Below are positions 24,494-37,533 of a DNA stretch of 64,000 nt, piece by piece. Source of the DNA: Panax quinquefolius. Lineage: Eukaryota; Streptophyta; Magnoliopsida; Apiales; Araliaceae. A program made the translations under genes and the position numbers. Under the pieces are notes generated by a model. The model had not been told where the DNA came from and did no database searches. It saw only the letters and a program-made list of their open reading frames with translations. Where the stretch lies: the NCBI GenBank assembly GCA_020205615.1, contig CM035171.1, positions 125,554,161 to 125,618,160 on the forward strand, in the 5' to 3' direction. Within the stretch, counting starts at the first letter, position 1, and the number at the start of each line of letters is the position of its first letter.

Positions 24494-25219
24494 CAAGTTT
24501 TAAAGTAAGGTCAGGTGAGAATGAATCTGCCTGAGGTATTGGAGCCAAGCTCATAAAATTAATGTTTGAATTTGGTCGTAATTCAAATACATAAAGATTA
24601 CCACTAGTTCCCTGTTCAATTCGTCTAAAGCTGCCAGGCCAAATCAGCTCTGCTTCATCATCCTCCGCAAACATTGGCAATCCACAATACCCTTGATCAA
24701 ATCTTGATCCACCTCTGGTCCCATACAAAGGAGGTCTGGCCGGTGGGACAATTCCTGGTGAACCGAGGCATGCAGAGCCATGTAGAGGCAAAGATGCCAA
24801 GCTTGCGTACCTATTTGTTAACATTCCCATCTGCATGGCCCGCTTTGCCGTTGTCCTCTCTCTTTTGTGAGCATTTTGATGTCCTCCCAGAGCTTGCCAG
24901 CTGTAAAATTTGCACCTGCAATAATTGCAAGAAAATACCCTGGGCATTGTTCCTGATGGCATATGGAGGTCGCTACTATTGTCCTCATGCATAGCCTTCA
25001 TCTCGGCATCACGAGCGCTGCGTTGAATCCAAGGGTTAACTCAAGAGTAGTGAGTCCTGGATCAGTTTGAAGCTGTATGGGATTCGTGAGGCACAATGAA
25101 CTGGTGGTGCTGTGATTAGAGGGACCAGGAGATAATTCTTGGATAGATTTGATGGAGGCTACTTCGGTGCTGACTTCAGACTCATCTTCTGATTCTAAGG
25201 TTTCATTTGGAGACTTCAT
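24494..25219 (-). CDS. C2H2 zinc-finger protein with two EAR repressor motifs, frame broken near codon 67
   Basis: A probable nuclear transcription repressor of the plant single-finger QALGGH class (ZFP1/3/4/7-like). Intronless, start [10 protein letters not shown] at 25219. It has an acidic Ser-rich N-terminus, an EAR-type LELTLGF at residues 59-65, then one finger at about 24935-24865 ([25 protein letters not shown], with C2, QALGGH and two His) followed by a basic stretch. The C-terminus is PDLTLKL, a second EAR motif that normally ends the protein. Two 1-nt faults appear. One, at about 25005-25015 (AACGCAGCGCT), fits loss of one C before AG and shifts the frame. The other, at about 24493, turns an expected stop after DLTLKL into AAACTTGAG, running the frame on to 24339 through hydrophobic junk. 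I end the gene at the EAR motif, at about 241 aa. Confidence 0.82.
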
Positions 25220-26552
25220 GTTAGACAGAGCACTTTTGACAGATCAGATGGTTGGCCTTTCCCACACGAGAAACCACCGGGGTGATTTATCAAACTGAGA
25301 GCAGTGGTTGCAAAATCTTCATCTGCAGCTCTGGAAAAGGGGATAGTTTTTAGATGGGGAAATTCTAGCCTTAATTTTACCAAAGAAACTCAGAATTATA
25401 TAGCTTTTCATTGCCAAATTATATGCCTGCACGCAAAGCCCAAAAGATGTTCCTTTATTCTAATACAAGCATTTTCACTGAACATTTTCAGCACACCTTA
25501 GAACCAATCTCTTGCTGGATGAATTCTACACCTATTATTGTTAGTTTAGTAGTATTGTAGGATAATTGATTATAACTTGAAGAAAGTGTGTCGTTTAAGT
25601 GACTCTTTCTGTGGAACAAAAACTATTGGCAAATGAGACTCTTTTGCCTGGAACTTCAAACATGTAATGGAAAGTTCAAGGGAAATCAGATAACTGTAGT
25701 CCGATGAAAAAGAGCAACCCCAGATTACCATATGATCAGAACATCCAAAAAACTAATTAGGAAAGAGAGAAAGAGAGAGAGTTCTTCAGAATAAAATTAT
25801 AATGAGATGATATTGAATTTATACTGTTAAAAATTCAGTTATATGATTGAAGTCTTTTTTTTTATTATTTATATTTTTTAAACACTTCCCAAGCCCAAGT
25901 GACAGGACACTTCATCTCCTACCCACGCTCCTCTTGGGCCTTGCCTATGGGCCCGATACACAGCCTAGTTTGGTCTAAAAAGGCCTTGCCTAGTTTACAA
26001 ATAGCCTGAATGTCTTAAATAGACCACATTTCCCCCTCCCCTCAAAGTATGACCTAACATAACCAGAAAAAGTATTGAAATTTGCCTGGCCTGAGGCCTG
26101 GGAACAGTCTGACTGACATGCAGACCTGGTCAATCAATTGGACCAAGTATATTCCCTATTATTACTATCATAATAATGTCATATTTCAACACATTTTAAA
26201 TTTGGACAATAAAATAGAGAGTATCTTAATTCCAAGCGAATAACCTAAGTTCCAATTCAACATCATCCAACCCTCCCCCCAAAAAAGGGAGACTCGGTAC
26301 ATGCCTAACCTAAATAATTAGTGGAAGGGAGAAGGAAGCAAGAGTACTCCAGTAGGAGCACGTGGTTGCATGGTCATGCACAATGTGAAAAAGGGTCAAA
26401 TTAAGGGCAGAAAAAAAATGGTACATTCTATTTCATCAGGTGATATCAAAAATTTAATACCAGTTGTAAGGTTGGAAGACAAACACGCAATCTATGTGGG
26501 CTGCGAACAAACTAATAGCGTCAAACCACTTCTACATGTATATAGCTTACCT
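25220..26552. other. Intergenic, no gene seen
   Basis: Includes the zinc-finger promoter. GC-richer patches at about 25890-26130 contain repeated GCC/GGCC words (AGGCCTTGCCTAG, GGCCTTGCCTA) but no reading frame. A poly-C run (CCCTCCCCCC) lies at about 26270. Confidence 0.45.
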
Positions 26553-27335
26553 TGACAAAATATAGTTATGGGTTAGTTTTGATTTTTAAAATATGGTTAA
26601 TCAACCATTTAAGAATTAAAACCATATTAACCATTTTTAATATGGATAATGTGGATTGGAACCATATGGTTATGGGTTGGTTTTGGTTTTCAAAATATGA
26701 TTAACCAACCATTTAAGAACTAAAACCATATTAACTATTTTTAATATGGATAATGTGGGTCGGAACCATATGGATAATGTGGGGTGGGGTGGGGTGGAGT
26801 GGGGTGGGTGGGGTGGGTGGATGGGGTAGGGGATGGGTGGGGGTGGGGGGTGGGGGTAGGGGGTGTATACATAATCACATAATATTTTTTTTGGTGGGGT
26901 GGGGGTTGGGTTGGGGTGGGGTGGGGTGGGGTGGGGTGGGTGGGGTGGGTGGGGGGCATGGGTGGGGATGAGGGAGGGTGGGTGGGTGGGTGGGTGGGTG
27001 AGGGTGGGGTGTGATGGGGTGGGGGTGGGGGGTGGGGGTGGGGTGGGTGTCCTGAGAACATTCTAAATTATGATGATGCAAAATTACAAATTAAGAATGA
27101 GTTTATGTGATCTTTAAGATTTAAAATTCAATTTTCATCTTTGTGAGCCTAACTTTTGATTTGGAACAAAATATGGGTCGAAAAATGGTTAACCGGATTG
27201 GAACCATAACCAACCTGAATAAATATGGTTCCAAACTTTAACCAACCTGAATAAATAAAATTGGTTAACCAACCCATTTGGTTCTAGTTAATATGGGTTG
27301 ACCCGATAGTTAACCAACTATATTGCCAGGTCTAA
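26553..27335. repeat. GGTT/AACC-rich repeat element interrupted by a G-rich tract
   Basis: Two direct copies of about 100 bp (about 26566-26660 and 26660-26765) share TTATGGGTT, GATTAA/GGTTAATCAACC, ATTTAAGAA, TAAAACCATATTAAC and TTTTTAATATGGATAATGTGG. Further GGTTAACCAACC-type words occur at 27185-27320, past the G-rich block. Probably one degenerate non-autonomous transposon; the class is not determined. Confidence 0.5.
26777..27054 (+). repeat. G-rich (GGGGT/GGGT)n tract, strong G-quadruplex potential
   Basis: Two blocks (about 26777-26866 and 26894-27052) consist almost only of G and T, as GGGGTGGGGT, GGGTGGGT and GGGGGTGGGGG units. They are separated by about 27 bp containing AATCACATAATA and poly-T. 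C is nearly absent from the plus strand. Long Pro/His frames on the minus strand are low-complexity artefacts. Confidence 0.9.
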
Positions 27336-28061
27336 TATAGCTCGACTTTCTCTGAATTGGAGGGTGCGAACTAAGAACGAACCGGTTATAAAAATGGTTT
27401 TTTTTCGTATATATATATATATATATCCAGGGCCGGTCCTGAGTTTTTCAAGGCCTAAAGCTAAAAAAAAATTGGGCCTTTTGCGAATTGCTATTAACAT
27501 AGGTATAAAAAAAATTAAGAACTTTTTCTGAACAAAAGAGCATCAATACGAAAGAATACCAAATATAATAACCGACTATTTCAATATATTTTTTTCTTTT
27601 TCAGATCGAGCATACTTTTTAGAGCCATGGTGAATTAAAATTTAAAATCAAGTAAAATTCTACAATAATCTCGTGATTATCTATAAATTAATTATCAATA
27701 GCCTCCTTTATAATTATTAAGAGTCAAACACTACTCCCAAACAATTAAAAAAACTCAAAAGAGATTAAAATTTTCACTTGATTCATAATAAGATAAACAA
27801 ATCTACTCAATCACCATCAAGCCCAATTAAATTAAACAATGCTTCTAAATCTCATAAAAAAATAATTAATTTTAAAACCTAAAAAATAGAATTAATACTT
27901 GAAATTTATGAGAAGGAATCTTTGGAATAAGATTTAACACTGAGCCTTCTTTTAAGTATTTTATTTAAGTAACGTAAGAAAAAAAATATTTAAGGGGGCC
28001 TAAAATTTCATGTACTAAAGTTCTAAGCACCTCGAATTTTTAGCCTCAGAATTTGTCACAG
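27336..28061. other. Intergenic, possible hAT-like element remnant
   Basis: AGGGCCGGTCCTGAG at about 27429 followed by AAGGCCTAAAGC and TTGGGCCTTTT resembles the left end of common plant hAT-type non-autonomous elements. GGGGGCCTAAAATTTC at about 27994 and CCTCAGAATTTGTCACAGGAC at about 28043 could be its right part, ending where an LTR begins. There is no transposase. A (TA)n run lies at about 27407-27425. Confidence 0.35.
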
Positions 28062-29969
28062 GACGCACCCAAAATAGGATATCATCACCCATTCGAAGTT
28101 GTCAATACGTAGTATGTAAACAACTACAACTTTATTATTACAACAAGAAATCTGTGAGTTTAAATACAAATATTATCTTCTACATAATATCTATACTCAA
28201 ATAAATCTTCATCATATTTATTGATACTTTATTTTACAAAATGGTGAGGACTACTAAACAACTCTCTCTAGAACCTTCATTCCATATTCCCACTGTACTC
28301 ATTTATATTCTCGCTCTCCGAGAAAAATGGAACAAAAAGGAAAGGGTGAGCTTCATTAACTACCTAAAGAATAATATTACGACTAAGATAATATACAACA
28401 AATTATCGTTAGTCTTCAACGGAAAAATCTAATAGAATACAATAGACAACAAATTTTAAATCAATATTCGCAATGAAAATAATAATTCATTAGAAGAGTT
28501 AAGTAGAGAATGCAAACTACTATCTTCTATGTATGAATTTAAAAGTTCATCGCTCATCTTTTATCCCTCGTAACATCAATCAATATACATCTCAGAATCA
28601 AATATTCATCTTTGCACTACTACAAAGCCAAAGATATTCATCATGGGTCATGTTCATTTAAACACCTATTCATCTTGCTGACTTTATGGGCCAAAGATAT
28701 TAATCGCCTAATATGTTCATCTCAACACTGCTCATCTTTGCACTATGGTGCCAAAGATATTCTTTAGAAATCATTCATCTTTGTACTATGTGCCAAAGAT
28801 ATTCAATAATATCATCATTTAAGATCGAGGATGATGAAAATATTTTAAAGAAACGAATCCAATGAAACAAAATGACAAGGATTAAGGATTTAGGATTCAG
28901 ATTTTGTTTTATCCATGTTTAAAAACACCTCAAAAATAATCATAGTGGTGTAAAATTCAAGAATGATCAAAACATGGATACAATCAAAGCTAGTAAGATC
29001 CGAATAGATATTTTAGACGAAAAAGAAGAAATTTTATTTTTCATGAATAAGGTCAGATACGTGAATAAGGCCAGATACGTGAATAGTAAGAATCTCGACA
29101 CCAAAAGATAGAAATTCCACAAAAAACATCTTCACGCTTAATGATATACTTGTGAATAGAATAAGAACTCGTAAATAAGAACTCATGAATAAGTAACTCG
29201 TGAATAATAACTCATTAATAAGAATCTCGACATGAAAAAGTTCCAAATTTGATAAAAAGTTACAACCAATATTTCAAAGATAATGACATTGAAGAAATAA
29301 TATCATTTGAGAAGAAAATAACATCCTTACCTCAAAATAACCGTATTTCGATCGAATTTGGATATAGGTCGATGTAAACTCAGACCTGAATAAAGAACTC
29401 TCAAAATATCAAAATACTCACAAAAATACGCTCAATAATCTAGAGAGAAAGAAAACTTGTTTCGGTGTGATTTTCAATTCTAACCCAAGCGCACTATTTA
29501 TAGAAAACGCTAGAACGCCAAAGGAGACTAAATAATAAAATATTATTATTCTTTATTCTTCTTCCACGCCACCTCAATTGTCAAGCCAACCATTTTGAAA
29601 ATCAAACCTGCCATCTTGGAAAAAATAGCAGCCAACATGTGTTAAAACACAAGTGGGTCCCACCCTTTATTAATAAAAATCATTTTATTTTTTGAAACTT
29701 CAATAATTCATAGAAAATAGACCGGTTATCAGAAAAATACGAATTTTATGTCCATTCTGCCTGAAATCGAATTCTCTACAACTTTACAGAAGAAATTTTT
29801 TCCAAATTCCAAACGAAAAATGACCAAAATCAAAGATACTGGATAAGTTTTCTAATTTCCTTTTCTTCCCTTCTCTTCTTCCTTTCCCATAATTCTCCAC
29901 TAACTCTCTCTCTCTTCCCCACTTTCTTTTCTTACCCCCCACCACTTCTTCCACACACACACACAAATA

Positions 29970-30023
<54 letters not shown>

Positions 30024-30993
30024 CATTAAAATATTTACAATTATTAAATGATTCCAATTCTATCTTCTCTCTTCCACCTCATCTATTTATAACCCATGAA
30101 TTTATTGTAAAATATCACCATCAATATATTATTAAAATAATATATTTAAATGAATTATTTTATCGTAAAAAGATAAAATATTAATTTTCAACAATTGTCA
30201 TTTTAAAATTTTTCTCCATCTATATCCATATAAAATCAATATTTTCCTCATCATATGAATCAATAATTAATTATTCACAAATAATATTACAGAATCACAA
30301 TATCGACAACCTGTGCAGCTTCCCAGAAAGAGGGCTTTCCAATAAGGATCTCTCCTCATGGCCAGCATGATTAAAGACAAAACCTCTCCTGTATGTAACT
30401 TTCAGACATTGCCAATAATGTTTTCTAATATTATTATTCAGATAATATGAATTATTGTCTCGATAATGGAAAAAATGTGTAATGACAATTATCAAACAAC
30501 AAAGAATATAAAATATCAACGCAACAATTATCAATCAATAAAATAAAATATCGAATAAGAATTATCGTAACAATTATCGAGTAATGCCTTTCACGTAAGA
30601 ATCAATAATTGGTGCAATACCGTATTCATCTGCTCAACAACGCAGCGACAGATAGTGTGTTTTAACCACTTGGGTATTCCAACAAAAGATAATCTGTGAA
30701 TAACACGCTGCTATTTTTTAAACAACTTATATTTGTCGTTTTTTCTCATCCAATCGCTCACATGGGCCCATACATGGTCGCTACCATTGCATTTAATATT
30801 CCCGACGCATTTAATATTTCACGACCAAACGAATATTCCCCGACAACAATGAATATTTTATAACCACTTGCTTATTTTGAAATATTTGCGTATTTAACCC
30901 CTAACTATCCACATTAATCAAATCAACCCTTACTATTTCAAAATAATAAATAGAGAAAATTAAATTTCATTAATAATAAGTTGGGGTCTTACA
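28062..30993 (-). mobile_element. LTR copy D (family 1), reverse orientation
   Basis: Reads on the minus strand from TGTAAGACCCCAAC (30993) to GGGTGCGTCC (about 28062). At 2932 bp it is the same length as copy G (45344-48275). It contains (TA)n next to a CACACACA run at about 29952-30019 and the repeated hairpin CATCTTTGCACTATGTGCCAAAG motif at 28600-28810. Its right side is not a polypurine tract but the same non-element sequence that flanks copy E. Confidence 0.8.
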
Positions 30994-31395
30994 GGTGTTG
31001 TATATATAGGGGATCAATACATAGTTAAACGCCTATTAAACTGTCAACGCTTGACAATTGAGAAATGACTGCCGTTTTTAAGTCAAATTCAAATTTTCTT
31101 TAGTTTTCTAGGCTCCATAGTATTAAACCGTGGATGCCAAATAATAGACCTTTCAGTAATAATTCCAAATCAGAAACAAAATCAAAATATGAAAAACAAA
31201 CAATTTATGAAATTTATCTAAGAAGACTTAGGCTTTATATCATAGAGAATCAGAAACAGGATTATTTTTTAATGTGTCCGAAATTATTTACATATAAAAA
31301 AAAAATTTAAAAATAGTTTAGAGATTCTTTTCGTCCCTCGAGTATCATCAAATTTTATAGATCCACATAGGTGTTTTCCTTTTTCATTTTATTAT
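30994..31395. repeat. 400 bp non-element flank, copy 1
   Basis: Nearly identical to 38498-38899, including GGATCAATACATAGTTAAAC, CGCTTGACAATTGAG and the end ATAGGTGTTTTCC...CATTTTATTAT. Differences are clustered in short patches. It has no retroelement features and is probably host flank. It ends abruptly at 31395, where reversed pol sequence begins. Confidence 0.85.
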
Positions 31396-34300
31396 CCGCA
31401 TAACTCTTTTGTCGATCTTGTGCCGTTTGTATACGTTGTCGAATCATTTGGATCTTTTCTAGAGTCATATCGATTTAACTCGGGTCCCAAACAATGTTGC
31501 TTCACCCACCTCATCCCAACATATCGAGAACGACATTTTCGCCCATATAATGCTTCAATGGAGCCACACCTATATACTTGCTCGATAACGCGTTGTTGTA
31601 GGAGAATTCCACCAATGGTAAATACTTATCCCAACCGCCTTTGAAGTTTAGGACACGAGTCTTAATAAATCTTCAAGAGTTTGAATAGTCCTCTCTCGAT
31701 TGTCCGTCCGCTTGGGGATGGTATGTCAACTAAATCGCAAAACTGCGCCCATAGCTTTTTGCAAGCTAACCCAAAATCTTGAAGTGGCGAATGGGTCACG
31801 ATCCAAACTATGGATCTTGTGCATGCCATGCAACCTCACAATCTCATTTACGCATATACTAGCAAGACGCTCAAGGGAATAAGTCTCCAGACGGCAAGAA
31901 ATGAGCAGACTTGGTTAATCTATCAACAATAACCCAAATAGCATTGATGCCTTGAGAAACCGTAGGAAGACCCGTAACGAAATCCATGGTAATGTGTTCC
32001 CACTTCCATTCGGAATCTCAAGTGGTTCAGCAACGGACCCTTAGGTACTAGATGTCCGCCTTTACACGTTGACAAGTTAAACACATTGAGATAAACTTTG
32101 CAATCTCTCTCTTCATATTGTTCCACCAAAATGTATGTCAAGATCACGATACATTTTAGTACTTCCAGGATGGATTGCAAATGGTGTATCAGTGTGCCTC
32201 CATCATAATCTTGTACTTCAAATCGTAGTCGTTAGGAACACAAAGTCTAGAGTGGACTCAAGTATTCCTTCTTCATCAATTCTCGCTCCTAATAGCTCCT
32301 TCTTGTACTTTCTTCTTCATACGCATCAGCCCGGCTGGCCCGGTGGCTCGAGCAACCTTAACTTTTTCTATTAAAGTGGCTCTACGCAGATACTTGACAT
32401 CATCGCACTCGCTCTCTGATATGATCTTTTACTCAACGCGCTACCACCACGCTCGCTTTTCCGTGATGGTATTGAATAGTGTGGTCGTAGTCTTTCAATA
32501 GTTCGAGCCAACGTCACGCCGCCGCATGTTGAGTTCTTTTTGAGTGAAGAAATATTTAAGGCTTTTATGGTCCAATATATCTCCACTTTCTCCCATATAG
32601 ATAGTGCCTCCATATCTTTAATGCTGAAACGATCAATGCCTTAACTCTAGATCATGAGTAGGATAATTCCTCTCATACTCTTTTAAGTTGTCGCGAGGCA
32701 TAAGCTATGACTTTCCCACGTTGCATGAGAACACATCCTAACCCTTTTGCTCAAGATCGTCAGATAACAAATCCATCCGAACCAGATGGTATTGTTGTAA
32801 CAGTCGCCAAATAAGTCTCCTCTTAAGCTCTTGGAAACTCTTCTCGATTCTTCACTCCAAACGAATTTTGTATCCTTCCGAAAGTTAATGAGTTAATGGA
32901 GTAGCGATTCGAGAAAACCCTTCCACTAATCTCCGATAATAACCACTAAGCCCAAAAAGCTACGATTTCAATCAATCGACTTCGGTTGTTCCTAACTTCA
33001 GATTGCTTCAATCTTCGCCGGGTCCACTTGATACTCCATGTTTCGACACCACGCGCCCAAGGAATGCTACTTCCTCGCCGTAACTCGTGATTTCTTCAAT
33101 TTGGCATATAGTTTGTTTTCACGAAGGTTTTGGAGTACCAAGCCTTCAAATGGTGCTCATGATCTTCACGACTTTGGAATATATAAGGATGTCATCAATA
33201 AAGACAACAACAAACCGATCCAAATATTCCTTGAATACTCGATTCATCATATCCATGAAAGTCAAGATGAGCATTAGTCGGTCCAACGACATGACTAAAA
33301 ATTCATAATGCCCGTATCGAGTTCTAAAGCGGTCTTTGAATATCCTCGCCTAATCTTGGTGATGATGATATCCGTAATCTAAGATCGATTTTTGAAAAGA
33401 ATTGTGCCCCTCAGTAATTGGTCAAACAAGTCATCAATACGAGGTAGAGGATACCTATTCTTGATGGTGACATGGTTCAATTCCGATAGTCAATACAAAG
33501 TCGCGATACTCCCGCTCTTTCTTCTTTACAAATAAAACAGAGAACCCCAAGGAGATGTACTAGATTTAATGAAACCGATGTCCAACAATTCCTCAGTAGT
33601 TGGACCTTTAACTCCTAAAGTTCAATAGGAGCCATTCGATATGGGGTTTTAGAAATGGGCTTGTATCAGTTCAAGATCAATAAAGAATTCAACTTCACGC
33701 TCACGGGTAGACCGGAAGTTCTTCAGAAATACGCCAGAAAGTCAATAACAACAGAATATTATTCAAATTTGACGGTCTTTATTCAAATCCATAACATGGG
33801 CTAAGAAAGCTTGACATCCGCTTTTCAATAAACGAATAGCTTTATGATTAGATACGATGTTGATTGATTTTAATGGTTTAGTTGCTTGAATTGCATAACA
33901 GTCAGTTGGTTAGAATATGAAAACTAACAACCTTACGAAAACAATCAATTTTGGCATGATGAGTAGTTAACCAATCAATCCCTAAAATCACATCAAAAGC
34001 AAGTATCTTTAAAGAGATAAGGTCAATGTGTAAGGTAATGGTGCCAACTTGAATCAAACAAGATTTATAAATGATTGGATGTGATGAAAGTTTCTCCTAA
34101 CGGAGTTTCCACAGATAGGTCAAAGTCTAATTTCCCGAGTCAAGTTTAAACGCTGAGCACACGCAGAGAGATAAATGAATGGGTAAGACCCAGATCAAGT
34201 AAGGTATAAACTTCGCAAGAATTTATAAATAGCTTACCCGTGATAACCTCGCTTGGGTTCCTCGATTATGACCGATCACAACAAACGCTTCTTCCCTAAT

Positions 34301-35648
34301 CGTTGACTTTTGACTTTTCCGGGACAGTCTTTTGAGTCACCGCCTCATTGAACTAGGTTTCGCACATCGCATAATCTCGAGCGATATGTCCTTCCTTTCC
34401 ACAATTATAGCATACCTTGAATCTGTCAGGACAGTTTGACCGATATGTCCCTCTTCCCGCAGATTTATAACATACGACCGGTGGTCGTTTCTCCTCCCTT
34501 AGAACCGATGTCACGCCAAGACCGCCGCCTTTCATACGGTCGTTGTTAAATCTCTCTTTTTAAAATCTCCTCCCGACTCGCTTCTTCTATTTTCATGGCC
34601 ATGATTACCACCAGAGTGGTTACCATTTCGTCCGTCATTGCTTTTCTCCGCAGTTATCATTATTCGTTGATCGCTATCTCCGGTACGATCCTCGGGTTAT
34701 GGTCCTCTCACCGACTGCATTACTCGTTATCTCGCCTAATAATTGAGCCCTCATACATAAACATCCGAGTAGAGAGAAAATTTATGAGAAATGAGATATC
34801 GACGACGCCGGGTTTCAAACCTCTAAGAAACATCCGCCACATACGCTCCTCATTCTCCACCAAATGAGGTGCAAACTCGATAACTCAGTAAACTTTGCCT
34901 CGTGATCGAGACACCGCCATGTTGTTTCGCTTCCGCCTAATAAACTCCACTTCCTTCATACGACGAACACTTTCGTGAAAGTATTTGTCATTAAATAGTT
35001 TCAAACGCCTCCCAAAACACGCCGAAAAGCGGCCGGACGGGTACGCTCACGTGATTCCCACCAAGATGGTCTTCGCCACTTTAAACATAAAGGTGGCGAA
35101 TGGAACCTTCGTTCTCTCCGCATCCCAAGACATCGAATATCTTGGTAATTTGTTTTGACCCATGTTTCCGCCATGATCGGATCCGCTTTCCTTTAAATTC
35201 GTGGTCCCAACTCTTTCGAATCGCTCATTGTGACAACCCGTGAATTGCTATCATTTCCTCTCTCAGATTTTGAACACGAAGTCTCCCTCGTCGATTTTGT
35301 AATGAACCGCAAAAACTTCTAAACATCCCCTCGCTCATCATCATCCGCTCAATGGTGTTGTTCACAGGAGGAACATTGCCAAATTGCTGCACGCTCTCCT
35401 CGTTGGTGAGTACAAAGCGCTCTCCAGCGCCTCATTTCCATGTTAATATTCCCACGACATTCTCAAACATCGCCATAAAACAAGGGTTAATTAAGGAAAT
35501 CAATATATCACATAATATCTCTATATATCGACTAACTAACAAATAAGCTTTAGTAGGACACACTAGCGAAGGTTTTACTCGCCTCTCCCTCCTAGTTCTA
35601 TTCCCCGATCTCCGCCAGAGATCATATCCCTAAGCTCGATACCAACCA
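31396..35648 (-). pseudogene. Gypsy (Tekay/Del-type) internal region, reverse, 3' truncated
   Basis: On the minus strand, right to left: primer site TGGTATCGAGC (35.63 kb); decayed gag; CCHC knuckle KVCYNCGKEGHIARD at 34.35-34.54 kb; aspartic protease region at about 34.2-33.9 kb; RT at about 33.7-32.9 kb; RNase H at about 32.8-32.4 kb; integrase zinc-binding region and core start at about 32.2-31.9 kb (HLVPKGPL); and post-core integrase up to 31.4 kb. Frames are broken many times by 1-3 nt indels. The chromodomain end, polypurine tract and true 3' LTR are missing at the 31395/31396 junction. It belongs with LTR E as its 5' LTR. Confidence 0.8.
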
Positions 35649-37481
35649 TGACGCCCCAAAATAGGTATACATCACCCATTCGAGTTGTCAAATACACGGT
35701 ACGTAAACAACTACAACTTTATTATTACAACAAGAAAAAGCGTGAGTTTAAATACAAATATTATCTTCTGACAATATCTCTATACTCAAATAAATCCTCA
35801 TCACATTTATCGATACTTTATTTTACAAAATGGTGAGGACTACTAAACAACTCTCTCTAGAACCTTCATTCCATACCCCGACTGCACTCGCTTATATTCT
35901 CGCCTCCCGAGAAAAATGGAACAAAAGGGAAAAGGGTGAGCTCAACTAGCTCAAGAAAGAATATTATTGACTAAGATAATATACAACAAATTATCGTTAG
36001 TCTTCCACAGGGGAAAAATCTAATAGAATACAATAGACAACAAATTTTAAATCAATATTCGCAATGAAATAATAATTCATTAGAAGAGTTAAGTAGAGAA
36101 TGCAAAACTACTATCTTCTATGTATGAATTTAAAAGTTCATCGCTATCTTTATCCCTCGTAACATCAATCAATATACATCTCAGAATCAAATATTCATCT
36201 TTGCACTACGTGCCAAAGATATTCATCATTGGTCATGTTCATTTAAACACCTATTCATCTTTGCACTATGAGCCAAAGATATTAATCGATGGCCATGTTC
36301 ATCTCAACAATTCTGCTCATCTTCGCACTATGTGCCAAAGATATTCTTCAGAATCATTCATCTCTGCACCATGTGCCAAAAGATATTCAATAATATCATC
36401 ATTTAAGATCGAGGATGATAAAAATATTTTTAAAGAAACGAATCCAAAGGAAACAAAATGACAAGGATTAAGGATTTAGGATTCAGACTTTGTTTTATCC
36501 ATGTTTAAAAATACCTCAAAATAATCATAGTGGTGTAAAATTCAAGAATGATCAAAACATGGATACAATCAAAAGCTAGTATCCGTAATAGATATTTTGG
36601 ACGAAAAGAAGAAATTTTATTTTTCGATGAATAAAGGCCAGATACGTGAATAGTAAATCTACACCAAAAGATAGAAATTCCAAAAAATATCTTCACGCCT
36701 ACATGAATAAGACTTGTGAATAAGAATCGCTGAATAGAAACCCCAGAACATTAAAAAAAGTTCCAAATTTGATAAAAGTTCCAACCAATATTTCAAAGAT
36801 AATGATATTGAAGAAATAATATCATTCGAGAAGAAAATAACATCCCTTACCTCAAAATAAAATTTCGATCGAATTTTGGATATAGTGTCGATGTAAACTC
36901 AGACCGAATAACAACTCTCAAAATATCAAAATACTCACAAAAATACGCTCAATAATCTAGAGAGAAAGAAAACTTATTTCGTGTGATTTTCAATTCTAAC
37001 CTAAGCACTTATTTATAGGAAAACGCTAGAACGCAAAAGGAGACTAAATAATAAAATATTATTATTCTTTATTCTTCTTTCACGCCACCTCAATTGTCAA
37101 GCCAACCATTTTGAAAATCAAACCCGCCATCTTGAAAAAATATAAGCGTACTCACATGTGTTAAAACACAAGTGGGTCCCACCCTTTATTAATAAAAATT
37201 ATTTTATTTTTCAAACTTCAACAATTCATAGAAAAAAGACCGGTTATCGTAAAAATATGAATTTTATGTCCATTCGCTCAAATCGAATTCTCTACAACTT
37301 TCTGTAAGAAATTTTTTCCAAATTCCAAACGAAAATGACCAAAATCAAAGATACTGGATAAGTTTTCTAATTTCCTCTCTTCCCTTTCTTTCTTCCTTTC
37401 CCATAATTCTCCACTAACTCTCTCTCTTCCCCCACTTTCTTCTCTTACCCCCACCACTTCTTCCACACACACACACAAATA

Positions 37482-37533
<52 letters not shown>

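Noticed and set aside
26741..27081. Pro/His-rich minus-strand frames and Gly/Trp-rich plus-strand frame
   Set aside because: Low-complexity by-products of the G/T tract in all frames.
33038..33308. Plus-strand frames in the reverse element
   Set aside because: Shadows of minus-strand RT sequence; no family resemblance in the plus direction.
36120..36461. 113-codon frame with HLR/CAK repeats
   Set aside because: Hairpin minisatellite inside LTR E; the same region in copies D and G has shifted frames.
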